Counted from the first letter of the stretch, positions 1 through 6,729 are shown. The stretch: DNA of 11,163 bases from DATIBL01 sp035457505 (GCA_035457505.1 DATIBL010000087.1:1-11163); one strand, 5' to 3'. The notes: generated by a model not told the origin, from the letters alone. Made by a program: numbers and translations.

Positions 1-159
1 CGTTCCGCGGACGAGTGCGAGGATCGATGTCGGGACCTGCTTGGTGGCCTGCCCTTGACGAGTTCGCGAGCAATACGCGTTACGCTCCTAGTTCTAGCAT
101 CAGGCATCATGCCCGTCAACCCCGTGAACGGGCATCTGTCAATAGTACGCCGAAAAGAC
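1..159. other. Intergenic region left of leuS
   Basis: No gene is convincing here. On the minus strand there is a weak promoter-like pair, TTGACG (119-114) and TAGAAC (96-91), with 17 nt between. It is followed by AGGAG (89-85) and a TTG at 73 that stays open to the window edge (24 codons of unrecognised sequence). This could be the start of a gene lying off the left edge, but it is too short to judge. On the plus strand one frame is open from base 1 but gives nothing recognisable. Confidence 0.3.
109..135. repeat. 8-bp inverted repeat, spacer 11
   Basis: ATGCCCGT (109-116) is repeated inverted as ACGGGCAT (128-135). No T-tract follows on either strand, so it does not look like an intrinsic terminator. 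It lies just downstream of the leuS terminator and overlaps the weak minus-strand -35 at 119-114. An operator or a structured RNA leader are both possible. A second small dyad, GGCA-TCA-TGCC, abuts it at 103-113. Confidence 0.35.
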
Positions 160-187
160 ACAAAAGCGCTCTATGAAGCGCTTTTGT
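160..187 (-). terminator. leuS intrinsic terminator overlapping stop codon
   Basis: A perfect 11-bp stem is formed by 160-170 and 177-187 with a 6-nt loop (171-176). In the minus-strand transcript the left arm carries the last codons of leuS, the loop contains its TAG stop, and the right arm runs into TTTTGTGTCTTTT. The hairpin is therefore built partly from coding sequence. Because the AAAAGC/GCTTTT ends are symmetrical it may also stop plus-strand transcripts. Confidence 0.75.
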
Positions 188-3100
188 CGGAGACCAAGAT
201 GTTCAAGATCCTTCCTGGGACAAAGATATGTTTCGCGATCGTCTTTCCCTCGAGCCAGCGCGAGACCTCCGGCATGCGGATCGCCTCCGCAAGAACGGCG
301 TCTGCCTGCGCATCAGAATCAACCGTGAGCGTGGCGCGAAGTTTGCCGTTTACTTGGATCGCAATGATCGCATGCGCATCCTGCGCGCGTGTCGGATCAT
401 AGGTCGGCCAGGTGGAGGCGTGGATCGATCCGGTGTTCCCGATCTTCTCCCAGAGCTCTTCCGCGAGATGCGGCGCAAATGGTGCGAGAAGTTTGAGGAA
501 GATTTCAAGTCCTGCGCGATCGAGTGCAAGACCATTTTCCTTCCGTGCGGTATTGAGAAGGATCATCATTTGCGAGATCGCGGTATTGAATGAGAACTGC
601 TCGATATCCGCTCCGACCTTTGCGATCGATTTCTCGAGAATGACGGCGGTCTCTGGGTCTGTTGCGATTCGATTCGTCGTGATCCATGCAAGAACAGCAT
701 CGTTGACCCGGTCGAGAAAACGCCGGGCACCCATCATGTTGTCGGTGTTCCATGCGATCGCTTGCGCGAAGGGCCCCATAAACATCTCGTACACGCGGAG
801 CGTATCCGCGCCGAATGCCGCGACGATCTCGTCCGGATTGATGACATTGCCGTAGCGCTTGGACATCTTTCGTCCATCGGAGGCCATGATGAGGCCGACA
901 TGCTGGAGTCGCGTAAATGGCTCGATGTGCGAGACAACGCCCTGGTCGTAGAGGAATTTGTGCCAGAATCGCGCATAGATGAGATGCCGCGTTGCGTGCT
1001 CTGCACCGCCAACATAGAGATCAACGGGCGACCAGTAGGATTCCTTCGCGGGGTCGACGAGCGCATCGGCGTTGGAGGGGTCAATATAGCGGAGATAGTA
1101 CCAGGACGATCCAGCCCATTGCGGCATCGTGTTGGTCTCGCGCTTCGCCGGTCCACCGCATCGCGGGCATGTCGTGTTGACCCAGTCAGAAATATCCGCG
1201 AGTGGAGACTCGCCCGTACCGGTCGGCGCATAGGATTCGACATTCGGGAGCTCGACGGGAAGATCGGTGATCGGTACGGCAACCGCGTCGGTGCGTTTTG
1301 CCCGCAGGATCTCAGAGAGCAGCTCTGGCGATGCTTGTGCTCGGAAATGTCCGAAGCCCTTCCAGATCTTGAACTGCCAGTCGCGCGGAAGCGATCCGCG
1401 GGTTTTCTTTGGGATGAGTTCGTCGTCGTCCGAGATAAGAAGCGTGACGGCGTGCGCCATGGTTCCTGCGCGGTCCGTATCGAGCGGCGCCATCCAGAAG
1501 CGCTCAAGCGCGTCGACATCAACTCCCTTCCCTTCCATGCGCTTTTTGATGTCCTTCCAGTCCCTGCTCTCTCGCTCGCCGATCGCCGATGCGACGAGAA
1601 AGATATGCTTCAGAGGATTCTTGGAGCGCTTTTCGAGTGCGTGAAGGAGCGCCTTGGAGCCGAGGCTGTGCGTGATCGCAATGTCGTCCTCGCCGAATTC
1701 AGCAAGGACCGGCTCGATGACCGCGAGCCATTTTGCGAGATCGGGATGTTTGGGGTCGGGAAGCTCAGGGGCGATAACCTCGAATCCGGCTTCTTCAAGC
1801 TTCGCGCGGAGCCATGGGAACCACACGTCTGTCGGATCGGAGTCAAAACCGTGGACGATAAGGGCTTTTTGCTTTTTTGCTCCGCAGGCCGCGCAATGCA
1901 CGATCGGGATCGGTTCACCCCAGTAGCGTTGGCGGGAGAAGACCCAGTCGCGGAGCTTGTAGGTGTTGGTGATCCTGCCTCCCACCTTCCCTGCGATCGC
2001 ACGTTTTGCATCCTCGGAGGACATGCCGGTGAACTCGCCGCAATCGACAAGCGTTCCTGAGCCGCAATATGGCGTGCTCACATCTTTCGAAGCGTGCGCT
2101 GCGTCGCTTGTGACGACGATGCGTTTTGGGAGGCTGAACGCGTCTGCGAATGCGCCGTCACGCTCATCGTGCGCGGGAACGGCCATGATCGCACCGGTGC
2201 CGTAGTGTGCAAGGACATAGTCGGCAACGAAGACCGGAAGCTTTTCGTTGTTTGCGGGATTGATCGCAACGACACCGTCGATCTGGACGCCGGTCTTCTC
2301 CTTCCCCTCCGCGGTGCGGTCGATCTCGGTCTTCACAGCGGCAGTCGTTTGATATGCGCGGATCGCAGCAGCGTTTTTTGCCTTTGGAAGCAGTTCTGCA
2401 AGCAGTGGATGTTCCGGCGCAAGAACAAGATATGTTGCACCAAAGAGCGTATCGGGGCGAGTGGTGAATGCGGTGACGGTCGCGAGCGATCCTCCGTCTG
2501 GTGTAGCGAGCGCGAAGTCGATCTCTGCCCCCTCGCTCTTTCCGATCCAGTTGCGCTGGCTTTCTTTGATCGCGTCTGGCCAGTTCAGCGCGTCGATATC
2601 TTCGAGCATGCGGTCTGCATAATCACGGATGCGCAGTACCCATTGGCGCATCGGCTTTTTCTCGACGACGCTTCCGCAGCGCTCGCACTTGCCGTCCTCC
2701 AGATCTTCGTTCGCAAGTCCCGTTTGGCATGATGGGCACCAGTTGATCGGCTCATAGGACTCGAACGCAAGACCTTTCTCGAAGAGTTTGAGGAAGATCC
2801 ACTGCGTCCATTTGTAGTATGCGGGATCAGTCGTGTTGATCTCTCGGGTCCAATCGTAGCTGAAGCCGATCTGCTCAAGCTGCTCCTTGTAGCGGGCGAC
2901 GTTCTTGGCGACGGCCTTGCTGGGATGGGTTTTGTTCTTGATCGCGTAGTTCTCTGCCGGGAGGCCAAACGCGTCCCAGCCCATCGGATGCAGTACACTC
3001 GCGCCGCGCATCCGCATGTAGCGCGCATAGACATCGCTTGCGATGTAGCCTTTTGGGTGTCCGACATGGAGTCCCTCGCCCGACGGGTACGGGAACATGT

Positions 3101-3218
3101 CGAGGACATAGCATTTTGGGGCTTTGGGATCGATCTCTGCCGGCGTGCGCGAAAGGCCGGATTTCGCCCAGCGTTCACGCCATTTTTTCTCTATATCTTG
3201 ATGATCGTAATTTCCCAC
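171..3218 (-). CDS. leuS: Leucyl-tRNA synthetase with inserted serine hydrolase domain
   Basis: Charges tRNA-Leu with leucine in the cytoplasm (class Ia synthetase). From the GTG start (1015 aa): HVGH signature near 51-54, first zinc ribbon CPSC/CERC (161-164, 178-181), CP1 editing domain with TTRPDTLFGATY (252-263) and AHDERD (349-354), catalytic KMSKR (784-788), then the anticodon-binding helical domain and a C-terminal RNA-binding tail. The second zinc ribbon (HCAACG near 441-446 and TTCPRCGG near 682-689) is split by a roughly 195-residue RBBP9/YdeN-like hydrolase (separate entry), so the protein is longer than the usual 800-880 aa. GTG at 3218 gives the family-typical N-terminus (GNYDHQDIEKKW); an in-frame TTG at 3257 would add 13 atypical residues and overlaps the -35. 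There is no Shine-Dalgarno sequence, and a promoter -10 lies 9 nt upstream. The LeuRS call is near certain; the exact start is less so. Confidence 0.96.
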   Translation of the reverse strand: MGNYDHQDIEKKWRERWAKSGLSRTPAEIDPKAPKCYVLDMFPYPSGEGLHVGHPKGYIASDVYARYMRMRGASVLHPMGWDAFGLPAENYAIKNKTHPSKAVAKNVARYKEQLEQIGFSYDWTREINTTDPAYYKWTQWIFLKLFEKGLAFESYEPINWCPSCQTGLANEDLEDGKCERCGSVVEKKPMRQWVLRIRDYADRMLEDIDALNWPDAIKESQRNWIGKSEGAEIDFALATPDGGSLATVTAFTTRPDTLFGATYLVLAPEHPLLAELLPKAKNAAAIRAYQTTAAVKTEIDRTAEGKEKTGVQIDGVVAINPANNEKLPVFVADYVLAHYGTGAIMAVPAHDERDGAFADAFSLPKRIVVTSDAAHASKDVSTPYCGSGTLVDCGEFTGMSSEDAKRAIAGKVGGRITNTYKLRDWVFSRQRYWGEPIPIVHCAACGAKKQKALIVHGFDSDPTDVWFPWLRAKLEEAGFEVIAPELPDPKHPDLAKWLAVIEPVLAEFGEDDIAITHSLGSKALLHALEKRSKNPLKHIFLVASAIGERESRDWKDIKKRMEGKGVDVDALERFWMAPLDTDRAGTMAHAVTLLISDDDELIPKKTRGSLPRDWQFKIWKGFGHFRAQASPELLSEILRAKRTDAVAVPITDLPVELPNVESYAPTGTGESPLADISDWVNTTCPRCGGPAKRETNTMPQWAGSSWYYLRYIDPSNADALVDPAKESYWSPVDLYVGGAEHATRHLIYARFWHKFLYDQGVVSHIEPFTRLQHVGLIMASDGRKMSKRYGNVINPDEIVAAFGADTLRVYEMFMGPFAQAIAWNTDNMMGARRFLDRVNDAVLAWITTNRIATDPETAVILEKSIAKVGADIEQFSFNTAISQMMILLNTARKENGLALDRAGLEIFLKLLAPFAPHLAEELWEKIGNTGSIHASTWPTYDPTRAQDAHAIIAIQVNGKLRATLTVDSDAQADAVLAEAIRMPEVSRWLEGKTIAKHIFVPGRILNILVSDKSAS
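1293..1880 (-). other. RBBP9/YdeN-like serine hydrolase domain inside LeuRS
   Basis: This in-frame segment (about residues 447-643 of LeuRS) has no counterpart in ordinary LeuRS. It begins with ALIVHGFDSDPTDVWFPWL, the strand-oxyanion region typical of the RBBP9/YdeN serine hydrolase family (alpha/beta-hydrolase fold). It continues with the nucleophile elbow THSLGS (Ser about 518), an acid strand SDDDELIP (Asp about 599) and GFGHF (His about 624). All three triad residues are in the expected order and setting, so I infer an active hydrolase. LeuRS sequence resumes at VAVPITDLPVELP, matching the normal connector that follows the first CxxCG. Substrate unknown; family members are esterase-like, with poorly defined physiological substrates. 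Confidence 0.88.
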
Positions 3219-3227
3219 GATCAGTGC

Positions 3228-3257
3228 ATAATACCGAGGAATATAGCCACTCTGCAA
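3228..3257 (-). promoter_or_regulatory. leuS promoter, near-leaderless
   Basis: On the minus strand, TTGCAG (3257-3252), an 18-nt spacer and TATTAT (3233-3228) lie 9 nt before the GTG start at 3218. An alternative pairing is TTGTCA (3270-3265), 19 nt, TATATT (3245-3240), which would give a leader of roughly 15 nt. Either way the 5' UTR is very short and lacks a Shine-Dalgarno site. Confidence 0.55.
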
Positions 3258-3263
3258 GGATGA

Positions 3264-3292
3264 TTGACAATATGTTCATATAGATGTATAAT
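3264..3292 (+). promoter_or_regulatory. Consensus sigma-70 promoter of lipoprotein gene
   Basis: TTGACA (3264-3269), exactly 17 nt, TATAAT (3287-3292): both hexamers match the housekeeping consensus perfectly. Predicted transcription starts near 3299, leaving a leader of about 33 nt with GGAGG at 3321-3325. The -35 overlaps the minus-strand TTGTCA at 3270-3265, so this promoter and that of leuS are back to back and may compete for polymerase. Confidence 0.88.
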
Positions 3293-3331
3293 TCAACAGT
3301 ATTTTTGTTCCCCAACAGATGGAGGTATGTG

Positions 3332-3511
3332 ATGCAAACCGGAATGATTCTTGCCCCGCTTTTGCTGGTGTTCATTTTTGCCCTGATCGCTTGTCGGCCC
3401 CGAACCGATCCGGCAAAGCAGAGCGCCGTGAAGCCCTGCGACAGCGAAGCGCCCATCCCGATGGATGAGCTTGCGAAGCGGCTCGCGCAGAAGTCCGAAC
3501 CATACAACTGA
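3332..3511 (+). CDS. Small secreted lipoprotein, 59 aa
   Basis: A short protein with a membrane-targeting N-terminus: hydrophobic stretch at residues 5-20 ending in a lipobox LIAC, with Cys21 as the predicted lipidation site. The mature part is only about 39 residues, polar, with one further Cys (36) and a charged helix-like tail (MDELAKRLAQK). There is almost no charge before the hydrophobic core, which is unusual for a signal peptide. The ATG at 3332 is chosen because GGAGG (3321-3325) is 6 nt upstream. An in-frame ATG at 3284 lies within the promoter itself, and ATG at 3327 is followed at once by a stop. M5 (3344) is an alternative start. Transcribed alone and convergent with ychF, sharing its terminator. 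No family recognised; function unknown, probably anchored on the outer face of the cytoplasmic membrane. Confidence 0.75.
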   Translation: MQTGMILAPLLLVFIFALIACRPRTDPAKQSAVKPCDSEAPIPMDELAKRLAQKSEPYN

Positions 3512-3527
3512 TACGCTCTCCCTACAA

Positions 3528-3554
3528 AAGACCCGCTTTCGCGGGTCTTGTTTT
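3528..3554. terminator. Bidirectional terminator, lipoprotein gene / ychF
   Basis: A perfect 9-bp stem (AAGACCCGC 3528-3536, GCGGGTCTT 3541-3549) with loop TTTC. On the plus strand TTGTTTT follows; on the minus strand TTTTGT follows. It sits between convergent genes and serves both. The ychF stop codon (3555-3553) touches its edge. Confidence 0.88.
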
Positions 3555-4650
3555 AAATCTTGAATTCGATCACATCGCCGTCCTGGACGATATACTCCTT
3601 CCCTTCCGTGCGGACAAGTCCCTTCTCTCGGGCGGCAGCGTACGAGCCGGAGTCGAGAAGTGTTTTCCAGTTGATGACCTCGGCGCGGATGAATTTGTCT
3701 TTGAAATCCGTGTGGATCGCCATGCCCGCTTCGGGAGCGCTTGAACCTCGCTTCACCGTCCATGCGCGACTCTCGTCTCCGCCGGTTGTGAAATAGGTCA
3801 TCAGGCCGAGGATGTCGTATGCGCCGATGATGAGGTCGTTGATCCCGTCGTCTTTGGCGCCGAGCTCCTCGCGAAATGCTTCGCGCTCTTCCCCCTCGAA
3901 CTGATTGAGTTCATCCTCAATCTTTGCGTCAACGATGACGAATTTTGCGTTCGCGCGAGCAAAATATGCCATGAGTTTCTCCCAGCGCTCGTCCTTGATC
4001 TCATCGAGGTTCGTACTTCCGGCACGCTTGTTGAGTGCATAGAGAACAGGCTTCATGGTGATGAGTCCGAGCTGGCGCACGAACGGAAGCTCTCCAGGAT
4101 CGATCGATGCTGTGCGCGCCCAGTTTCCCGCGTTGAGAACGGCCAGGACCTTTGCGAGGCCTGCGTCTTCGGCGATCGCGATCTTATCGCCGCGCTTCAC
4201 GTCGCGCGAGATGTTCGTGCGTCGCTTCTCGACGGTTGCGAGGTCGGCGAGCACAAGCTCAGCGCCGATCACTTCGATATCGGAAAGCGGGTCGATCTTT
4301 CCGTCGACGTGGATGATGTCGGCATCGTCAAAGATGCGCACGACCTCGGCGATCGCGTCGGTTTCGCGGATATGTGCAAGGAATTGGTTGCCGAGTCCCT
4401 GCCCTTCTGACGCACCCTTCACCAGCCCGGCAATATCGACAAACTCCACGATCGCTGGAACGGTTTTCTTCGAGGCCGAAAAGGCGGAGAGTTTCGCGAG
4501 GCGATCGTCCGGAACGGTGACCACGCCGACCGAAGGGTCGATCGTGCAGAATGGGTAGTTGGCAGTTTCGGCGCCCTTTTTGGTCAGTGCGTTAAAGAGG
4601 GTCGATTTCCCGACGTTTGGCAGCCCGACGATGCCGACGGAGAGTGACAT
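3553..4650 (-). CDS. ychF: YchF/OLA1-family P-loop ATPase
   Basis: Universally conserved Obg-related NTPase that binds ribosomes and, in studied homologues, hydrolyses ATP and acts in translation and oxidative-stress responses. The 365 aa match the family length. G1 is GLPNVGKS (9-16), G3 is DIAG (72-75), and a coiled-coil insertion of charged helices spans about 130-175. The C-terminal TGS domain (about 282-364) includes FTTGGDESRAWTVKRG and ends in QDGDVIEF, as in the family. The nucleotide-specificity loop reads ALNKRA (205-210), where the family usually has an NxxE form; G5 is DAKIE rather than SAKIE. The N-terminus MSLSVGIVGLPN is canonical, which fixes the start. There is no Shine-Dalgarno site; the -10 ends 8 nt before ATG. 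Monocistronic: bounded by terminators on both sides. Confidence 0.97.
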   Translation of the reverse strand: MSLSVGIVGLPNVGKSTLFNALTKKGAETANYPFCTIDPSVGVVTVPDDRLAKLSAFSASKKTVPAIVEFVDIAGLVKGASEGQGLGNQFLAHIRETDAIAEVVRIFDDADIIHVDGKIDPLSDIEVIGAELVLADLATVEKRRTNISRDVKRGDKIAIAEDAGLAKVLAVLNAGNWARTASIDPGELPFVRQLGLITMKPVLYALNKRAGSTNLDEIKDERWEKLMAYFARANAKFVIVDAKIEDELNQFEGEEREAFREELGAKDDGINDLIIGAYDILGLMTYFTTGGDESRAWTVKRGSSAPEAGMAIHTDFKDKFIRAEVINWKTLLDSGSYAAAREKGLVRTEGKEYIVQDGDVIEFKI

Positions 4651-4658
4651 AGACGGCC

Positions 4659-4687
4659 AGTATGCGGCATTTTGGGTGAAGTATCAA
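4659..4687 (-). promoter_or_regulatory. ychF promoter, predicted leaderless
   Basis: On the minus strand, TTGATA (4687-4682), 17 nt, CATACT (4664-4659), then 8 nt to the ATG at 4650. Normal polymerase spacing would start the transcript at or one base from the A of ATG. The stretch from -10 to ATG closely resembles that of the 77-aa gene (both ACTGGC followed by CTCT/GTCT and ATG). Confidence 0.65.
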
Positions 4688-4710
4688 GAAGCACCGAAAA
4701 TACCCCCGAA

Positions 4711-4743
4711 ACCGAAAAAGAAACCCCGCAGAAACTGCGGGGT
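4711..4743 (-). terminator. Terminator of the PP-loop/SDR operon
   Basis: A perfect 9-bp GC-rich stem, ACCCCGCAG (4723-4731) with CTGCGGGGT (4735-4743), and a 3-nt loop. On the minus strand it is followed by TTTCTTTTTC (4722-4713). It lies 23 nt past the SDR gene stop and directly upstream of the ychF promoter. Confidence 0.88.
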
Positions 4744-4765
4744 GGATGTTCGAATGAATAAGCCA

Positions 4766-5755
4766 TCACGATGCTGGCTGCTGTGCGGCCGCGCTATCGC
4801 GGGCGGCGCGCTCGGCCTGCATCCAGGCATGGCACTTGCGGATCGCAGCTTCGGCGCTGCTTTCGTATTCGAGCTCAGTTTGTGTCTTGAACTTTTCTGG
4901 GTACTGAACGCTCTCGCCAGTACTCAAGAGGCGTACGAGCTCAGGGGTGATCTCCGGGCGATGGCCGAAGAGGTAGTGCCGAGCAAGCTCGATGTAACCG
5001 GCGATCATGAGGAGCCAGCTTGGCGCGACCCATCGGGGCGGCTTTGCTCCCGTCACTTTTGCGACCAGCGTGAGAAAGTCGAACCAGGTGAGCATGTCTC
5101 CCCCGAGCACATAGTGTTCGTTGCGGCGGCCCTTGTGATAGGCCGTCACATGCGCGCGGGCGACATCCTCGACATCGCAGAATTCGAGCGCTCCCGGAAG
5201 AGCGAGGCGCAGATCCTTGGCGTTGAAGAGTCTGCTGTAGTGGCCGTGATAGTCGTATTTGCCGATCACGATGATCGGATGCAGTACGACGACAAAAAGT
5301 CCTCGTCTGGCAACATCGTAGAGCTCAATCTCGGCTTGGCGCTTGGTGCGGATGTATCCAGAGTCGATCGTGGCGATCCGCTCCGGGGTGCTGATCGCTT
5401 GCTGGGGCAGCGTGGCGCCAGTTGACGTGTGAATGAATTTCTTCACGCCGCGCTTGAGTGCGACATGCGCGAGGTTGCGCGTTGCGAGTGCATTGTCTTT
5501 CCACTGCTCGGGGTCCGGCCAATAGGAGACATTTCCTGCCACATGGAAGATTGCATCGACGCCGTTCGGGATGGCCGCGTGCACGGACTCTCGATCGAAA
5601 AGATCGACCTCTTGAAAGCGGATCGGATAATCCTTAAGCTGCGCGATGTTCGAGCTCTTGCGATGAAGGCACACGACATCCCAGCCATCCTGGAGAAGGA
5701 CATCGATCAGGTTGCGTCCGAGGCAGCCGGTTCCGCCGGTTACGTATGCGAGCAT
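4766..5755 (-). CDS. NAD(P)-dependent extended SDR epimerase/reductase
   Basis: Rossmann-fold oxidoreductase of the extended short-chain dehydrogenase family, closest in feel to dihydroflavonol-4-reductase / HpnA-like sugar epimerases. 329 aa. Cofactor motif TGGTGCLG (6-13); active site HTST (Ser111) and YIRTK (Tyr134, Lys138), so the catalytic Ser-Tyr-Lys set is complete. The HVAGNV stretch near 71-76 and the YVLGG near 215-219 are typical of the group. The C-terminus is a charged, Ala-rich helix ending in AAAQQPAS. The ATG at 5755 is chosen because it starts right at the Rossmann strand and has AAGGA 6 nt upstream. The same frame continues open upstream, but that part is antisense-like noise over the preceding gene. 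It overlaps the 3' end of the PP-loop gene by 16 nt, so the two are translationally linked. Substrate not assignable; a nucleotide sugar is a reasonable guess. Confidence 0.93.
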   Translation of the reverse strand: MLAYVTGGTGCLGRNLIDVLLQDGWDVVCLHRKSSNIAQLKDYPIRFQEVDLFDRESVHAAIPNGVDAIFHVAGNVSYWPDPEQWKDNALATRNLAHVALKRGVKKFIHTSTGATLPQQAISTPERIATIDSGYIRTKRQAEIELYDVARRGLFVVVLHPIIVIGKYDYHGHYSRLFNAKDLRLALPGALEFCDVEDVARAHVTAYHKGRRNEHYVLGGDMLTWFDFLTLVAKVTGAKPPRWVAPSWLLMIAGYIELARHYLFGHRPEITPELVRLLSTGESVQYPEKFKTQTELEYESSAEAAIRKCHAWMQAERAARDSAAAQQPAS

Positions 5756-6651
5756 AGGAGTTCCTTCTGAGTAAGATCGAGCGTCTTCAGACTGCGTTCG
5801 AGGTCGCGATCGAGAAAGCCGCGGGTGACGAGAAACTCGAGCAGTTCGAATGGGTAGAGCCAGGTCTTGCGATCGGCCTTTCCCTCGCGGATCAGCTGAG
5901 CGAATTCTTTCTCGAAGCTCGTGTGTCCGTGGTGCTTGATGTCGAGGATGAGCATCGGCAGGATGAGCAGGCTGTTTGTCGTCGCGGGGGTACCCGAAAC
6001 GAGATTCGCTGAGCGGATCTCCTCTTCGCTGACGCGCCACCAATCGAGCGGGAAAAGAAAACTGTCGCGATCCCCTTCCTTCTCGATGTGATTGAGCTGT
6101 GCATGTGTGAGGCCCGAGAGGATCGGACGTCCCGCTGCGAATCGCTTGCCGATGTCGTAAATGAGCTCGCCCTCGGCGTAGTCGACGATGCCGTAGCTTT
6201 CTTTCTTCGTCGCGCAAAGTTCGAGGAATGCATTGCGGAGCACCGCTTTGAATTCGTTGATATGCGAGTTGATGATGACAAGCTCGGTGTGTGTCCGCGC
6301 TGCGATCGACACGGCGTTCTCAATGGCAATCGGGCTCATAAAGCCGGTGTTCACCAGGACGCAGGTGATCGTGAGCTTCGGATGCTCTCGCCGGACGCGA
6401 TCGAGAAGATACGCGCTGTCCTTGCCGCCGGAAAGCAAAATGATCGCTTCCTGGAGTGTATCAAGATCAACTGGCGCCTTCACCAGTGGCTGCACAGTGG
6501 CGGCAGCGCGCGCGGCGGTCGTGCGGCATTCCCCGCAGAGTCCATCCACGAGATCTCTGGTGAGGATACAGCGTGCGCAGCGTTTTTGGCGCGAGACGAA
6601 CGGCCGAATAAGTGGCCAGATCCATCGCGCGAGCCATTCAAGTGTTTTCAT
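5740..6651 (-). CDS. PP-loop ATP-pyrophosphatase, WbpG-like amidotransferase candidate
   Basis: 303 aa. The N-terminus has a short hydrophobic/aromatic helix (LEWLARWIWPLIRPFV) and then a four-cysteine cluster CARC...CGEC (25-28, 39-42), probably a zinc ribbon. The core carries the PP-loop SGGKDS (74-79) that adenylates a substrate carbonyl or tRNA base with release of pyrophosphate. The overall order (Cys cluster, PP-loop, no obvious tRNA-binding domain) recalls the N-acetyl-sugar amidotransferases of LPS and pseudaminic/legionaminic pathways (WbpG/PseA type) more than TilS or TtcA; this is inference. The ATG at 6651 is chosen: GAGG lies 9 nt upstream and a promoter covers 6701-6729. In-frame starts further up (TTG 6729, ATG 6666) fall in the promoter or lack a ribosome site. 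First gene of an operon with the SDR gene. Confidence 0.85.
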   Translation of the reverse strand: MKTLEWLARWIWPLIRPFVSRQKRCARCILTRDLVDGLCGECRTTAARAAATVQPLVKAPVDLDTLQEAIILLSGGKDSAYLLDRVRREHPKLTITCVLVNTGFMSPIAIENAVSIAARTHTELVIINSHINEFKAVLRNAFLELCATKKESYGIVDYAEGELIYDIGKRFAAGRPILSGLTHAQLNHIEKEGDRDSFLFPLDWWRVSEEEIRSANLVSGTPATTNSLLILPMLILDIKHHGHTSFEKEFAQLIREGKADRKTWLYPFELLEFLVTRGFLDRDLERSLKTLDLTQKELLCSHT

Positions 6652-6700
6652 GTGTGATCGCCTCATTCGTGTGAAGCGGAAGGAGAACAAATCCGGAAAA

Positions 6701-6729
6701 ATTGTACTGACAAACAATGAATCAGTCAA
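6701..6729 (-). promoter_or_regulatory. Promoter of the PP-loop/SDR operon
   Basis: TTGACT (6729-6724), 17 nt, TACAAT (6706-6701): five of six consensus bases in each box. Transcription should start near 6694, giving a leader of about 43 nt with GAGG before ATG 6651. Confidence 0.82.

Noticed and set aside
1..159. Possible tRNA or small RNA near leuS
   Set aside because: No cloverleaf pattern or T-loop signature (GTTCRANNC) was found on either strand.
762..2060. Long plus-strand reading frame (432 codons) opposite leuS
   Set aside because: It is fully antisense to well-supported LeuRS/hydrolase coding sequence, has no ribosome site or promoter, and its translation has no recognisable domain. 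It arises from the codon bias of leuS.
171..3218. LeuRS insertion as a self-splicing intein
   Set aside because: No Cys/Ser start, no HN-(C/S/T) splice end, and the inserted motifs are those of a serine hydrolase, not of a Hint domain or homing nuclease.
4559..5425. Plus-strand frame across the ychF start and the SDR gene
   Set aside because: It crosses a strong terminator and a promoter and is antisense to conserved proteins; no motif seen.
5756..6217. Upstream extension of the SDR frame
   Set aside because: This part overlaps the PP-loop gene in another frame, is rich in Arg/His/Pro as shadow frames are, and the Rossmann start with its own ribosome site is at 5755.
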